The notes: generated by a model from the letters alone, not told the origin. 64,000 nt of DNA from Chryseobacterium angstadtii (GCF_001045465.1 NZ_LFND01000007.1:62001-126000); one strand, 5' to 3'; counted from the stretch's first letter, positions 53,829 through 63,708 are shown. Numbers and translations are program-made.

Positions 53829-55364
53829 ATGAAAAATAATATCAATTCTATAGCAAAGCCACAAGGTGGTAAAACCTCAAAATGGCTTAGACAATTCAGT
53901 ATAAAATCTGCCGCATTTGCAGGAATACTCATGCTGACCTCATGTGAATCCGATCTTGATAAGATCAATGAAAACCCCAATGACAAAGCCAGCGTAGATC
54001 CTAAAGTTCTTCTCACGTACGTTTCAAGGGATGCATTTCAGGTAAACGGCAACAATATGTATGCTTCCAGAATGATGATTGGTACAGACGGAGAAAACGT
54101 CTATCAGTATATGAAATGGAACAATGATTCCTTCGATCCTTACACCAACGGGCTTTTGAATACGGGAAAAATGATGCAGGAAGCCGAAAAAATCAACAAT
54201 AAAAATTACAGCGCCATCGGTAAGTTTTACAGAGCTTATTATTTCTTCAATTTAAGTTTAAAATTCGGAAGCATTCCTTACACGGAAGCTGTAAAAGGAG
54301 AATCTGGAATTACCCAGCCGAAATACGACAGTCAGGAAACTGTAATGGCCGGAATATTATCCGAATTAAAGGAAGCCAACGATCTTATCAATAACACAGA
54401 CAAAATTGAAGGCGATATCATCTACAACGGCGATGCTTCAAAATGGAAAAAGCTGATTAACTCTTTCCGTCTGAAGATTTTGATCACAATGTCTAAAAAA
54501 ACCACGTTGGGAAGTTATAATGTAGCCTCTGAATTTGCTTCCATTGCGGGAAATCAGGCTTTAATGACTTCCATTGCGGACAATGGAGAGCTCAAGTTTG
54601 CGGATGCTGCGGACAGCAGATATACCATGTTCAACAACAGCGGTTACGGTTCCAGTTTATATATGGCTGATTATTTCATCAATCTGTTTAAAGCAAGACA
54701 GGACCCTCGTCTTTTCACTTTTGCGGCTCAGACTACGGCGGCTAAAGAAGCAGGAAAACCTGTTACGGATTTTTCAGGATACAACGGAGGAAATCCTACT
54801 TCGCCTTATTCGGACAATGCAGATCTGATTACGGCAAAAAATATCTCCAAAGTGAATGACCGTTTTTACAAGGATCCTACCAACGAACCATCTTCTGTTC
54901 TTAGCTATTCCGAGCAGGAATTTATCCTTGCAGAAGCTGCAGCTAAAGGATGGATCTCCGGATCAGCCAAAACTCACTATGATAATGCAATCAAAGCCAG
55001 TTTCAGCTTTTATCACACGTATGTAAAAAATCCGGGACAGTATTTTGCAGGATTTGATGTAAACCTTTATCTGGCTTCTCCTATGGTGGTTTATAATGAT
55101 GCTGATACGCTTCCGAACCGCCTTGAAAAAATTATGACTCAGAAATACATGACGATGTTTCATCAGGGCCAATGGACTTCCTATTATGATTATCTGAGAA
55201 CCGGATATCCAAATTATCCTTTACAGGCAGGAGTTTCTGCTCCGTTCAGATTCAGGTATCCACAGGCTGAATACAATTATAACGGGACCAATCTGAAAGC
55301 AGCATTGAATGCACAGTATGGAGGAAACGATAATATCAACTCTAAACCGTGGTGGCTTCAGTAA
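53829..55364 (+). CDS. SusD/RagB-type nutrient-binding lipoprotein
   Basis: A 511-residue SusD-like lipoprotein: lipobox (GILMLTSC), then the TPR-like alpha-helical fold of the SusD_like family (CESDLDKINENPNDKASVDP; SAIGKFYRAYYFFNLSLKFG). It would cap the SusC barrel at the cell surface. It follows the SusC gene by 19 bp, forming the standard pair. Ligand unknown; no glycoside hydrolase or sulfatase is near, so a sugar locus is not supported. Confidence 0.92.
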   Translation: MKNNINSIAKPQGGKTSKWLRQFSIKSAAFAGILMLTSCESDLDKINENPNDKASVDPKVLLTYVSRDAFQVNGNNMYASRMMIGTDGENVYQYMKWNNDSFDPYTNGLLNTGKMMQEAEKINNKNYSAIGKFYRAYYFFNLSLKFGSIPYTEAVKGESGITQPKYDSQETVMAGILSELKEANDLINNTDKIEGDIIYNGDASKWKKLINSFRLKILITMSKKTTLGSYNVASEFASIAGNQALMTSIADNGELKFADAADSRYTMFNNSGYGSSLYMADYFINLFKARQDPRLFTFAAQTTAAKEAGKPVTDFSGYNGGNPTSPYSDNADLITAKNISKVNDRFYKDPTNEPSSVLSYSEQEFILAEAAAKGWISGSAKTHYDNAIKASFSFYHTYVKNPGQYFAGFDVNLYLASPMVVYNDADTLPNRLEKIMTQKYMTMFHQGQWTSYYDYLRTGYPNYPLQAGVSAPFRFRYPQAEYNYNGTNLKAALNAQYGGNDNINSKPWWLQ

Positions 55365-55390
55365 GCCAATAAATATTTATATAAAAACAG

Positions 55391-55427
55391 ATAAACCGCA
55401 GGAAAATCCAGCTAACTTGCGGTTTAT
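55391..55427 (+). terminator. Terminator after the SusC/SusD pair
   Basis: ATAAACCGCA (55391-55400) pairs with TGCGGTTTAT (55418-55427) around a 17-nt loop. Termination is likely but the loop is large. Confidence 0.65.
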
Positions 55428-55445
55428 TTCTTATTTTGACCGAAC

Positions 55446-57788
55446 ATGAACAGAAGAGAATTTTTAGAAAAATCGAGTCTTTTACTGGCCGGGCTGGGAA
55501 CTTCAAGCGTTCTTCATCCTGCCATTTTAAAAGCATTAGCCATTGAACCTGCGGCATTATCTACTTTTTACGATGCCGAGCATGTTGTGATCCTTATGCA
55601 GGAAAACCGTTCATTTGACCATGCTTTCGGGGCTTTGAAAGGGGTGAGAGGCTTTTTGGATAAAAGAGCTTTTATCAAACAGGACGGCCATTCCGTTTTT
55701 TTCCAAAAAGATAACTCCGGGAAATACGCAGCTCCTGCAAGACTGGATCTTAGAAATACAAAGTCTACGTGGATGAGTTCCCTGCCTCATTCGTGGGGTG
55801 ACCAGCAAAAGGCTTTGAACAAGGGTAAATATGACCAATGGCTTCAATTTAAAGCGTCGGGAAATAAAGATTATAAAAACATTCCGCTTACTTTAGGCTA
55901 TTACAATCGGGAAGATCTTCCTTTTTATTATCAGCTGGCAGATGCATTCACGATATTCGATCAATATTTTTGTTCCTCCCTGACAGGTACTACACCCAAT
56001 AGACTTTTCCACTGGTCAGGAACACTCCGCGAGCAGCAAAACGGAAAAGTGAAAGCCAATGTTTACAATGAAAATATTGATTATGATAAATCCCGACAGG
56101 CTCACTGGAAAAGTTTTCCTGAAATTTTAGAGGATCAGAATGTATCTTGGAAGATTTATCAGAACGAGATCAGCCTGCCCAAAGGAATGTCAGGAGAGCA
56201 GGAAGCATGGTTAAGTAATTTCACCGACAATCCTATTGAATGGTTTACGAAATTCAATGTCAAATTTTCAAAAGGTTATTATCAGAATATTCCTAAGATC
56301 ATTGCTTACCTGAAGGAAGAAATGGTAAAAAAACCGGATCAGAAGAAAAGATTTGAAGCGCTGATCGCCGAACTTGAAGAAGATCAGACTCAATATACAC
56401 CTGAAAAGTATGCTCAACTTTCACAGAAGGAAAAAAATCTTCACGAAAAAGCATTTACAACCAATATCAATGATCCTGATTACTGGAATCTGGAGATTGG
56501 AAAAGATGAGCATGGAGAAAGGCTTGTAGTCCCGAAAGGAGATGTACTGTTTCAATTCCGTAAAGATGTGGAAGAGAAAAAACTTCCGCTGGTTTCATGG
56601 CTGGTTGCTCCGGAACATTTTTCGGACCATCCGGGATCGCCGTGGTATGGGGCATGGTATATTTCTGAAGTACTCAATATTCTGACCAAAGATCCTGAGA
56701 CCTGGAAAAAAACAATTTTTATCATCAATTATGATGAAAATGATGGTTATTTTGATCATGTTCTTCCTTTTGCACCCCCTTTAAATCCAAGCCAGCCTGT
56801 TGATATGAACGGTAAAGAAGGCGTAGAATATGTGGATCAATCTCAGGAATATATGTCTCTTCTTCCGTTAAAAGATCATGAAAGAATAGAGGGAACGGTG
56901 GGTCTGGGTTACAGAGTTCCTATGATTATTGCATCGCCGTGGACCAAAGGTGGATTTGTTAATTCAGAGGTATCCGATCATACCTCTGTGCTTCAGTTTC
57001 TGGAAAAATTTATTACAAAAAAATTCAGTAAAGATGTCAAGGTGGATAATATCAGTGACTGGAGAAGAGCAATTTGCGGAGATCTTACTTCAGCTTTCAA
57101 TTCATCCGATACAAAAGCTCCGAAAATGGATTATCTGGATCAGAAAAATTATGCGAAGACCATTAATGCCGCCAGAACCAAGCCTGTACCGAATCTTAAA
57201 TGGTATGCCGAAACTGAAATCAATGATCATCTTCTGGATATTCAGGAAAGAGGAAGCAGGCCTTCGAATCCTTTACCTTATCATTTCCACGTTAATATGG
57301 AAAACGGAAAGATAAAGATGACCAATCTAAAGGAAAATGGGGTCCCGTTGCTGGTATATGACAGAACACAGTTAAACGGTAATCAATATCATTTTTCCTA
57401 TGCTCTGTATGCAAAACAGGAACTGTCCCACCCTATCAATACAGGAAAATACGATTATGAGGTTTTCGGGCCGAATGGTTTTTTCAGAAAATTCAGTGGA
57501 AATAAAATGCCTGAACTGGAAGTACAACTGATTTGCAACGGTTCAAAAAATGAAGCGGAGCTGATCTTTAAAAAAGGGAAAGGAAATCATGCCGTAGTTT
57601 TGGAAGATCTGTATGAAAAAAGTAAAAAAACAATCTCCTTAAAACAACCTGAAGAAAAAATAATGGTTGATCTCGGCAAAAAGAAAGGCTGGTATGATCT
57701 GAAAATATTATTTGACGACCATATCTGGCATTTTGCAGGAAGAGCGGAAACCGGAAAAATTTCCATCTCGGATCCTCATTGGGCATAA
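55446..57788 (+). CDS. Phosphocholine-specific phospholipase C, Tat-exported
   Basis: A 780-residue phospholipase C of the acid-phosphatase-like superfamily. Twin-arginine signal MNRREFLEKSSLLLAGLG; catalytic region HVVILMQENRSFDHAFGAL and NYDENDGYFDHV; near-HTSVLQF element; and two C-terminal DUF756-type beta domains (PYHFHVNMENGKIK; YDLKILFDDHIWHFAGR). It cleaves phosphatidylcholine or related lipids to release the phosphorylated head group, and is folded in the cytoplasm before export. It lies between the SusC/D operon and a strong terminator. Confidence 0.92.
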   Translation: MNRREFLEKSSLLLAGLGTSSVLHPAILKALAIEPAALSTFYDAEHVVILMQENRSFDHAFGALKGVRGFLDKRAFIKQDGHSVFFQKDNSGKYAAPARLDLRNTKSTWMSSLPHSWGDQQKALNKGKYDQWLQFKASGNKDYKNIPLTLGYYNREDLPFYYQLADAFTIFDQYFCSSLTGTTPNRLFHWSGTLREQQNGKVKANVYNENIDYDKSRQAHWKSFPEILEDQNVSWKIYQNEISLPKGMSGEQEAWLSNFTDNPIEWFTKFNVKFSKGYYQNIPKIIAYLKEEMVKKPDQKKRFEALIAELEEDQTQYTPEKYAQLSQKEKNLHEKAFTTNINDPDYWNLEIGKDEHGERLVVPKGDVLFQFRKDVEEKKLPLVSWLVAPEHFSDHPGSPWYGAWYISEVLNILTKDPETWKKTIFIINYDENDGYFDHVLPFAPPLNPSQPVDMNGKEGVEYVDQSQEYMSLLPLKDHERIEGTVGLGYRVPMIIASPWTKGGFVNSEVSDHTSVLQFLEKFITKKFSKDVKVDNISDWRRAICGDLTSAFNSSDTKAPKMDYLDQKNYAKTINAARTKPVPNLKWYAETEINDHLLDIQERGSRPSNPLPYHFHVNMENGKIKMTNLKENGVPLLVYDRTQLNGNQYHFSYALYAKQELSHPINTGKYDYEVFGPNGFFRKFSGNKMPELEVQLICNGSKNEAELIFKKGKGNHAVVLEDLYEKSKKTISLKQPEEKIMVDLGKKKGWYDLKILFDDHIWHFAGRAETGKISISDPHWA

Positions 57789-57809
57789 CCCAAATGATTA
57801 TAAAACACT

Positions 57810-57839
57810 AAAGCCTTACCCAATTTGAGTAAGGCTTTT
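57810..57839 (+). terminator. Terminator after phospholipase C
   Basis: AAAGCCTTAC (57810-57819) pairs with GTAAGGCTTT (57829-57838) around a 9-nt loop, followed by Ts. Confidence 0.88.
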
Positions 57840-58010
57840 CTTATGATAATGGTCGTTATTCGCCTCAATAACTTTACATAATTCACATGTAAATATTTCA
57901 ATACATAATGCAATACTATAAATGAATAAATAATAATATTTAAAATATGAGATTTTATTACTATTATTTGTTGATTTTTATTAAATTCACCTAACTAATT
58001 AACAAACATC

Positions 58011-58589
58011 ATGAAAAAATTAAACCTAAGCATTGCAGTATGTTTTCTGGCCGCCGCATTTTCGGCAGACCTTAAAGCCCAGGACACGAATACTGACAAT
58101 CACACGATCACCATTTCTATTCCTGAGGTTGCACTGGTAGATATTGAACCGGCAGCTACAAAAAACATCACGCTGGGATTTACAGCCCCTACTGAAGCAG
58201 GTAACCCTGTTACGGCAAGTGCTTCCAATAATACGCTCTGGCTGAATTATTCTTCCATTAAATCTGTAGCAGATCCTACCCGTAATGTATCCGTAAAAGT
58301 AAATGCTATTATTCCCGGAGTGGATATCCACGTAACTGCAGCAGCGGCTACGGGAAGTGGAGCAGGTACATTAGGAACACCTGCAGCTCAGATCACTTTA
58401 AGTGCAGCAGATCAAACTATTATTTCAGGGATCGGAAGTGCCTATACCGGAAACGGAGCCAACAACGGACACAATCTTACGTATGCTTTAGCGGCAGGAA
58501 GCGGACCCGGCGGTGTAGCTGCGTATGCAGATTTACAGGCCACGGCAACTACTATAGCTACGGTTACGTATACGATCTCAGATAACTAG
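58011..58589 (+). CDS. Exported subunit 1 of a chaperone-usher-like cluster
   Basis: A 192-residue protein with signal peptide (VCFLAAAFSADLKAQ) and a single beta-rich domain. It is a paralogue of 62231-62755: both carry ALVDIEP/TLLDVEP, FTAPTEAG, IPGVDI or IPGVNI, GAGTLGT, GSAYTGNGANNGH and a final strand VTYTISDN or ITYTITE. The short terminal beta-strand and duplicated small subunits resemble fibre subunits; I recognise no named family. No lipobox, so it is not a Bacteroidales type V pilin. It heads the cluster, 89 bp before the chaperone-like gene. Confidence 0.65.
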   Translation: MKKLNLSIAVCFLAAAFSADLKAQDTNTDNHTITISIPEVALVDIEPAATKNITLGFTAPTEAGNPVTASASNNTLWLNYSSIKSVADPTRNVSVKVNAIIPGVDIHVTAAAATGSGAGTLGTPAAQITLSAADQTIISGIGSAYTGNGANNGHNLTYALAAGSGPGGVAAYADLQATATTIATVTYTISDN

Positions 58590-58678
58590 TTCAGGTTAGC
58601 TTAAAGGTAAAACAAGAAGAAGCGGCGTGCCAGTTTCTTCCTGGCTTTATATGGCCATTATTTAATTCCAAACTTTAC

Positions 58679-59485
58679 ATGATTATGATAAAGCGTATTC
58701 TCCTTTTGATGTTTATGATGCTGCAGTTTAGCTTTTTATATGCCGGGATTGTCGTTCTGAACGGCCTTACCCATGCCTATAAAGTAGAAAACGGAAAAGT
58801 ATACAAAGGAAAAATTGCTATTGAAAACACAGGCAGCAAAGCTCAGAATGTAAAATTATTTCTACAGGATTTCACGTATCAGGCAGACGGCTCCATCAGC
58901 TATACCACATTACACACCAATCGTAAAACCAATGGCGAATGGATTAAGCTGAATACGAATCTGATTACACTGAAAGGAAAAGAAAAAACTGAAGTTTTCT
59001 ATGAGATTACAGTTCCTGACCAGCTTGCCGATCCCGGAAGCTACTGGAGCGTGATTATTGTAGAACCTGTAGATGATATAAAGCCAAGCAATGATAAAGC
59101 GGGTGTGAACATCACTTCCGTTATCCGATATGCCATTCAGGTGATTACGGATTATAAAACTGATCAGGCCAAACCGGATCTTAAATTTGAAAGTGTAAAA
59201 ATAGAGAAAGAAGAAGGAAAGCAGATTGCGAAAATTGCCATTGCCAATAATGGAAATCTGTACTGCAAACCTACAGCCTCTATTGAAATCTACAACCGGA
59301 AAACCGGAGAACGTATCGGGAGCTATATGAGTACTGCCATGGGACTGTTGCCGCAAACCTCCAAATCATTTTATATTGATATCAGCAAGGTTCCCGCAGA
59401 TCTCTACAAAGCTGTGATTATAGCTACCGATGAAGATGAAAATGCTTTTGCCCTCAATGTGGAATTAGAAGTAAAGAATGATTAA
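58679..59485 (+). CDS. Periplasmic chaperone-like protein
   Basis: A 268-residue exported protein (hydrophobic leader LLLMFMMLQFSFLYAG). Two Ig-like domains follow: the first begins GIVVLNGLTHAYKVENGKVYKGKIAIENTGSKAQNVKLF (shown in pieces: IAIENTGSKAQNVKLFLQDF, TEVFYEITVPDQLADPGSYW), the second SVKIEKEEGKQIAKIAIANNGN. This resembles fimbrial chaperones and WxL-interacting (DUF916-like) proteins but has no exact match I can name. ATG 58685 is an alternative start. It overlaps the barrel gene by 8 bp. Confidence 0.6.
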   Translation: MIMIKRILLLMFMMLQFSFLYAGIVVLNGLTHAYKVENGKVYKGKIAIENTGSKAQNVKLFLQDFTYQADGSISYTTLHTNRKTNGEWIKLNTNLITLKGKEKTEVFYEITVPDQLADPGSYWSVIIVEPVDDIKPSNDKAGVNITSVIRYAIQVITDYKTDQAKPDLKFESVKIEKEEGKQIAKIAIANNGNLYCKPTASIEIYNRKTGERIGSYMSTAMGLLPQTSKSFYIDISKVPADLYKAVIIATDEDENAFALNVELEVKND

Positions 59486-62234
59486 AACCTGGATTTTATA
59501 TAGTATCCTTTTATTACCATTCCCGGTATTATTTTTTTCTCAACAGCAGCCAGGTCTACTGGCCAGTAAAAAAGATAGTTTAATGCCGGGAATGTCTACT
59601 TCTATTTCCTTTTCTTTGGAAAACAATTCTACCCAGGACAGAAACTACGACTTCACCGTTCAATCATCAAGTCCGTTTATCACTCCGATATTAGCCAAAG
59701 CGGAAGTCAAAATAGCCGCTCAGGAAAAGACGGTTTATATTGTTCCGATCCGTATTGCAGCAGAAGCAGCACAGGGTACTTATTCTGTTATTTTATATGG
59801 AACAGACCGGTATGACGGGACCAGCTTTACAAAAACGACAAAGGTAATTGTTTCAGGAAACCGTAAGCTTAGCCTTACTTCTTTAGATTCACCGGAATTT
59901 ATACGGGCAGGGGAAACCATTCAGGCTTCTTTTCTATTAAAAAATAACGGAAATGTTACAGAAAAACTGATTCTGGAAAGTAAGAATGCGGTAGTAGACA
60001 ATGATACCTATATTACACTGGCACCCAATGAATCTAAAGTGATCAGAATTTCCAAAATTACCAATGCAGAACTGGGTCAGAACGAATATCAGAATCTTAA
60101 TCTGTCCGTTTATTCTCAGGACAATCCGAAAGAAAATCAAACAGCTTATGTAAGCGTAAGAGTGATTTCGGTAAAACCTACAGAAGACGATGTCTACCAC
60201 AGGCTTCCGGTATCTGCCTCATTATCTTTTATAGGAATGAAGAATATGGGAGTTTATGACAACGGATTTCAGGGTGAAATATATGGTAAGGGAACTTTAG
60301 ACAAAGAGAATAAAAATCAGATCGAATTCCATGCAGTAACAGCCAATCCTGTTGAATTCAATACTTTTACCCAATACGAAGAGTATTTCATCAATTATAA
60401 AAGAAACAATTTTTTCGTTCATCTGGGGGATAAAACTTATTCTGCTTCTTATTTAACCGAATATGCAAGATACGGCCGTGGAGCTGAAATAAGATATGAT
60501 TTCAAAAAGTTCAGCTTAGGCGGGTTTTATAATCATCCGAGGTTTTTCAGAGATATCAAAGATGAATTTAATGTGTATTCGGCATTCAAGATGGGGAAAG
60601 AATCAGAAGTTACTGCAGGATATCTTTATAAGGTACCCAGAAAAGGGGAAATGAATTTTTCCAATATCAGACTGGACTCCGAGGCTCATCTTCCTTATAC
60701 TGCCGGAAAATTTAAGATTTCAAAAAACATCATTCTTTCCGGAGAAGCAGCCTACAGCAAAACCGAACAGATGGAAGGAACTGCTTATATGGCCCAGGCT
60801 CAGGCTACATTCGACAGGCTTAATGGAAATCTAATGTATATGAGAGCGAGTCCTAAATTTGCGGGATATTTTACGAATTCCAGCACTTTTAACGGAAATC
60901 TTCAGTACAGAGTTCTAAACAGAGTAAGTGTATTCGCCAATTATATGCAGGATGCCAGAAACTTTGAACGCGATACCCTGTTTCTCGCAGCACCCTACCG
61001 GAACTATCTTCAGTATGGAATACAGTACAAATATCTGACTAACGGACTTATCACAGTATATAATGGATTTCAGAAATACCAGGACCGTCTTGAACCCAGA
61101 CAATTCGATTATTATGAAAGGTTTTTTAAAGTAAGTGTAGATCAGAAGATCGGAATGTTTCAGATTAATCTGCAGGGCCAATTCGGGAAAACCAACAATT
61201 ATCTGAGTGGATTTAATGGAAATTCCAATTTTTACAGCACGAATATATCGTTTGAAAAGTTCAGAACGTCTTTTAATATTTATGCAAGCTATGCAATTAC
61301 GTCAAGATATCAGCTGGAAAATCAGAGACAGATTTATTATGGAGCCAGAATCTATAGCCGTTTTTCAGATAAGACCAGTTTAAGTCTTTTTTATCAGAAT
61401 AATTATATGCCTGAAGAATATTTCAGAGACCGGAATCTTTTTGAGGTATTATTTCATCAACAGCTGTTTCCCGGCAGTGAGCTTGATTTGTCCGGAAGGT
61501 ATTCTCTTCAGCGCGGCGATCTTGGGAATAAGGATTTTATATTTTCTTTGCGCTACACTCTTCGTCTTAATGTTCCGGTTCAAAGGATTGCAGAATACAC
61601 TACTTTATCCGGAAACATCAGTAATCTGGGGGTAAAAAGAACAGGTGGAATCAGATTAATGCTGGGTAATTATTTATCGGTTACAGACAAAGACGGAAAT
61701 TATATGTTTAAAAATATTATTCCAGGGAACTATTTTCTTGAAATAGACCGTTCAACAGCAGATATTAATGATATCACCAATATTCCATTCCCTGTATCCG
61801 TGAATCTTACTGATAAAGAAAATACCCTGAATTTTGGATTAACAACGGCATCAACAGTCAAAGGGATTATTCAGCTGTCTGAAAATGACGATAAGGAACA
61901 ATACAGCTTTGTGCAGCTACGTCCTTCAACCGAAAAAAAGAAAAAGCAAAGCATCATCATTGAAGCATCCAGCGGGGATCAGACTTACCGAAAAATAGCA
62001 TTTATCGGAGAACCTTTTGACTTCACCTATCTGCGTCCCGGGGAATGGAAAATTAAGCTTTACAGGAATGGTTTGGATAAGCGGTATAAAATAGCAATAG
62101 ATTCTTTTCAGTATCATCTTAAACCATCAGAAACCCAGAATATTGTTATTCATATTGTAAAACAGCAAAGTGAAATTAAATACCAGCAGGAAATGATCAA
62201 AGTAGGATATAACAAAATAAAGAAGAAACAATGA
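59478..62234 (+). CDS. Usher-like outer-membrane barrel protein
   Basis: A 918-residue exported protein. After a signal peptide (ILYSILLLPFPVLFFS) come two Ig-like domains (about 25-235; SISFSLENNSTQDRNYDF, ASFLLKNNGNVTEKLIL), then roughly 450 residues of alternating beta-strands typical of a large barrel (NFFVHLGDKTYSASYLTEYA, YGRGAEIRYDFKKFSLGGFY), and a C-terminal CarboxypepD_reg-like domain (VTDKDGNYMFKNIIPGNYFLEI). The LGD ... RGA pattern recalls fimbrial ushers, but the N-terminal Ig domains are not standard. It overlaps the chaperone-like gene by 8 bp and the next subunit gene by 4 bp, so the three are coupled. Confidence 0.6.
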   Translation: MIKTWILYSILLLPFPVLFFSQQQPGLLASKKDSLMPGMSTSISFSLENNSTQDRNYDFTVQSSSPFITPILAKAEVKIAAQEKTVYIVPIRIAAEAAQGTYSVILYGTDRYDGTSFTKTTKVIVSGNRKLSLTSLDSPEFIRAGETIQASFLLKNNGNVTEKLILESKNAVVDNDTYITLAPNESKVIRISKITNAELGQNEYQNLNLSVYSQDNPKENQTAYVSVRVISVKPTEDDVYHRLPVSASLSFIGMKNMGVYDNGFQGEIYGKGTLDKENKNQIEFHAVTANPVEFNTFTQYEEYFINYKRNNFFVHLGDKTYSASYLTEYARYGRGAEIRYDFKKFSLGGFYNHPRFFRDIKDEFNVYSAFKMGKESEVTAGYLYKVPRKGEMNFSNIRLDSEAHLPYTAGKFKISKNIILSGEAAYSKTEQMEGTAYMAQAQATFDRLNGNLMYMRASPKFAGYFTNSSTFNGNLQYRVLNRVSVFANYMQDARNFERDTLFLAAPYRNYLQYGIQYKYLTNGLITVYNGFQKYQDRLEPRQFDYYERFFKVSVDQKIGMFQINLQGQFGKTNNYLSGFNGNSNFYSTNISFEKFRTSFNIYASYAITSRYQLENQRQIYYGARIYSRFSDKTSLSLFYQNNYMPEEYFRDRNLFEVLFHQQLFPGSELDLSGRYSLQRGDLGNKDFIFSLRYTLRLNVPVQRIAEYTTLSGNISNLGVKRTGGIRLMLGNYLSVTDKDGNYMFKNIIPGNYFLEIDRSTADINDITNIPFPVSVNLTDKENTLNFGLTTASTVKGIIQLSENDDKEQYSFVQLRPSTEKKKKQSIIIEASSGDQTYRKIAFIGEPFDFTYLRPGEWKIKLYRNGLDKRYKIAIDSFQYHLKPSETQNIVIHIVKQQSEIKYQQEMIKVGYNKIKKKQ

Positions 62235-62755
62235 AACTGAAAGAACTTATACTATCCCTGACTTTTGGTCTCATGTCCGGTGGACTATTCTCACAAACCA
62301 CTGTTGCACTAACACTCCCTGTGGTAACTCTCCTGGATGTAGAACCTACAGGAAGCTTCACATTGAATTTTACAGCTCCTACAGAAGCCGGACAGGCTTT
62401 AACTGCTCCTGCAGCCAATACTACAAAATGGGTCAATTATACTTCAGCAATTGCCTCCGGAGGACTTACAAGAAGAGTTACAGCATCTATCAATCAGGTG
62501 ATTCCGGGAGTAAATATAAGAGTGCAGGCAGCAGCGGCTTCGGGTGCTGGCGGCGGGACATTAGGAACATCTTCAGGACTGGTTACTCTTTCTACAACAG
62601 CATCAACCATAATTACGGGAATAGGCGGCGCATATACGGGAAATGGGGCGAATAACGGCCATATGCTTACGATCAGCCTTTCCGTGAATACATATGCCAA
62701 TCTTTCAGCCCATATCAATACACCAGTTGTCATCACCTATACCATCACAGAATAA
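62231..62755 (+). CDS. Exported subunit 2 of a chaperone-usher-like cluster
   Basis: A 174-residue paralogue of subunit 1 with signal peptide (LILSLTFGLMSGGLFSQ). Shared blocks: FTAPTEAG, IPGVNIRVQAAAASGAGGGT, GGAYTGNGANNGH and the closing strand ITYTITE. It starts 4 bp inside the barrel gene (ATGA overlap), so translation is coupled. Confidence 0.65.
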   Translation: MKLKELILSLTFGLMSGGLFSQTTVALTLPVVTLLDVEPTGSFTLNFTAPTEAGQALTAPAANTTKWVNYTSAIASGGLTRRVTASINQVIPGVNIRVQAAAASGAGGGTLGTSSGLVTLSTTASTIITGIGGAYTGNGANNGHMLTISLSVNTYANLSAHINTPVVITYTITE

Positions 62756-62764
62756 AATTTGGAA

Positions 62765-63334
62765 ATGAAAATCATTAGTAGCGTTCTAAGGAATATGCTT
62801 TTAAAAAAATATCTGTATCTTGCTGCGTTAACAATTAGCAGTTATTTGCAAGCTCAAACAGTAACTCCCAGTGGAAGTAACTGGACTGTAAGTGTACCTG
62901 CTATTACTGAAGCAGGAAATAATTACGGAGGGACTTATGCGAGTGCTACTAATGTAATTGTATTATCCGGCTCAATGCCCGGGTCTTTCCTTAATCTTCT
63001 CTCAAATGGGGCTGCCAGGATCAGTGTGCGCTACACGCCTACTCTCTGGAATAACGCTCTGCGTCTATACGCAAAAAGAAGCGGGGGAACTGCTACTATC
63101 AGCGGACTTTGTATTGGCTGTACTGCAACTGTTAATGGGGGAACAACTTATGCAGAAATATTACAGGCAACTGATACTGCATTGTGTACCATAAACTTTT
63201 CAGGAGTTTTAGGACTTGGTAACAGTGTATCTTATTCCGGAATTAATGTACAATTGCAGATAAGCGGTGTTTCTGTAGTAATTCCCGCCGCATCCTATAG
63301 CTCACAGCTTGTTTTCACAATAGGTCCAAATTAA
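62765..63334 (+). CDS. Third small exported protein of the cluster
   Basis: A 189-residue exported protein with beta-rich, Gly/Ser/Thr-rich composition (VPAITEAGNNYGGTYASATN, ISGLCIGCTATVNGGTTYAE). The ITEAGNNYGG strand echoes the PTEAG block of subunits 1 and 2, but overall similarity is weak; it may be a tip or adaptor subunit. The signal peptide lies at LYLAALTISSYLQAQ. The start at ATG 62765 is chosen; ATG 62795 (MLLKKYLYLAALTISSYLQA) would give a more usual signal length and cannot be excluded. It lies 9 bp after subunit 2. Confidence 0.6.
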   Translation: MKIISSVLRNMLLKKYLYLAALTISSYLQAQTVTPSGSNWTVSVPAITEAGNNYGGTYASATNVIVLSGSMPGSFLNLLSNGAARISVRYTPTLWNNALRLYAKRSGGTATISGLCIGCTATVNGGTTYAEILQATDTALCTINFSGVLGLGNSVSYSGINVQLQISGVSVVIPAASYSSQLVFTIGPN

Positions 63335-63525
63335 AGAACGTTTTAAAACTGTGGGATAAATAATAAGAATTAAAAGAAGGATGATCAGTGATCATAATGT
63401 TTTCTTTACCACAGGTGGCACAGATTGACACAGATGTTTATGTTATTATTTTATCCGGGAGGGATTTTATGTTTTTAAGGTTTTAGGGTTCGGCTAAAGC
63501 CTGGGGAATGGGTGATATCGGGTAA

Positions 63526-63541
63526 GCGGGCTTTAGCCCGC
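63526..63541. repeat. GC-rich perfect palindrome (REP-like)
   Basis: GCGGGCTTTAGCCCGC forms a 7-bp stem with a TT loop; the related GGCTAAAGCC lies at about 63492. Such palindromes are common dispersed elements in Flavobacteriia. Confidence 0.55.
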
Positions 63542-63708
63542 TCCTAGTGAATATATAGGATACAAATATGATATGACAGCCAAGAAGCATTTAGTGACAA
63601 AGGGTTAAGAATAGTAATAAATATAACCGCAAGGCTAGACAAAGAATAGATTACAGCTAAACCGTAGAATTAAGGTAAACAAAGGCGTAAACTTATCTAA
63701 AGGAAGAC

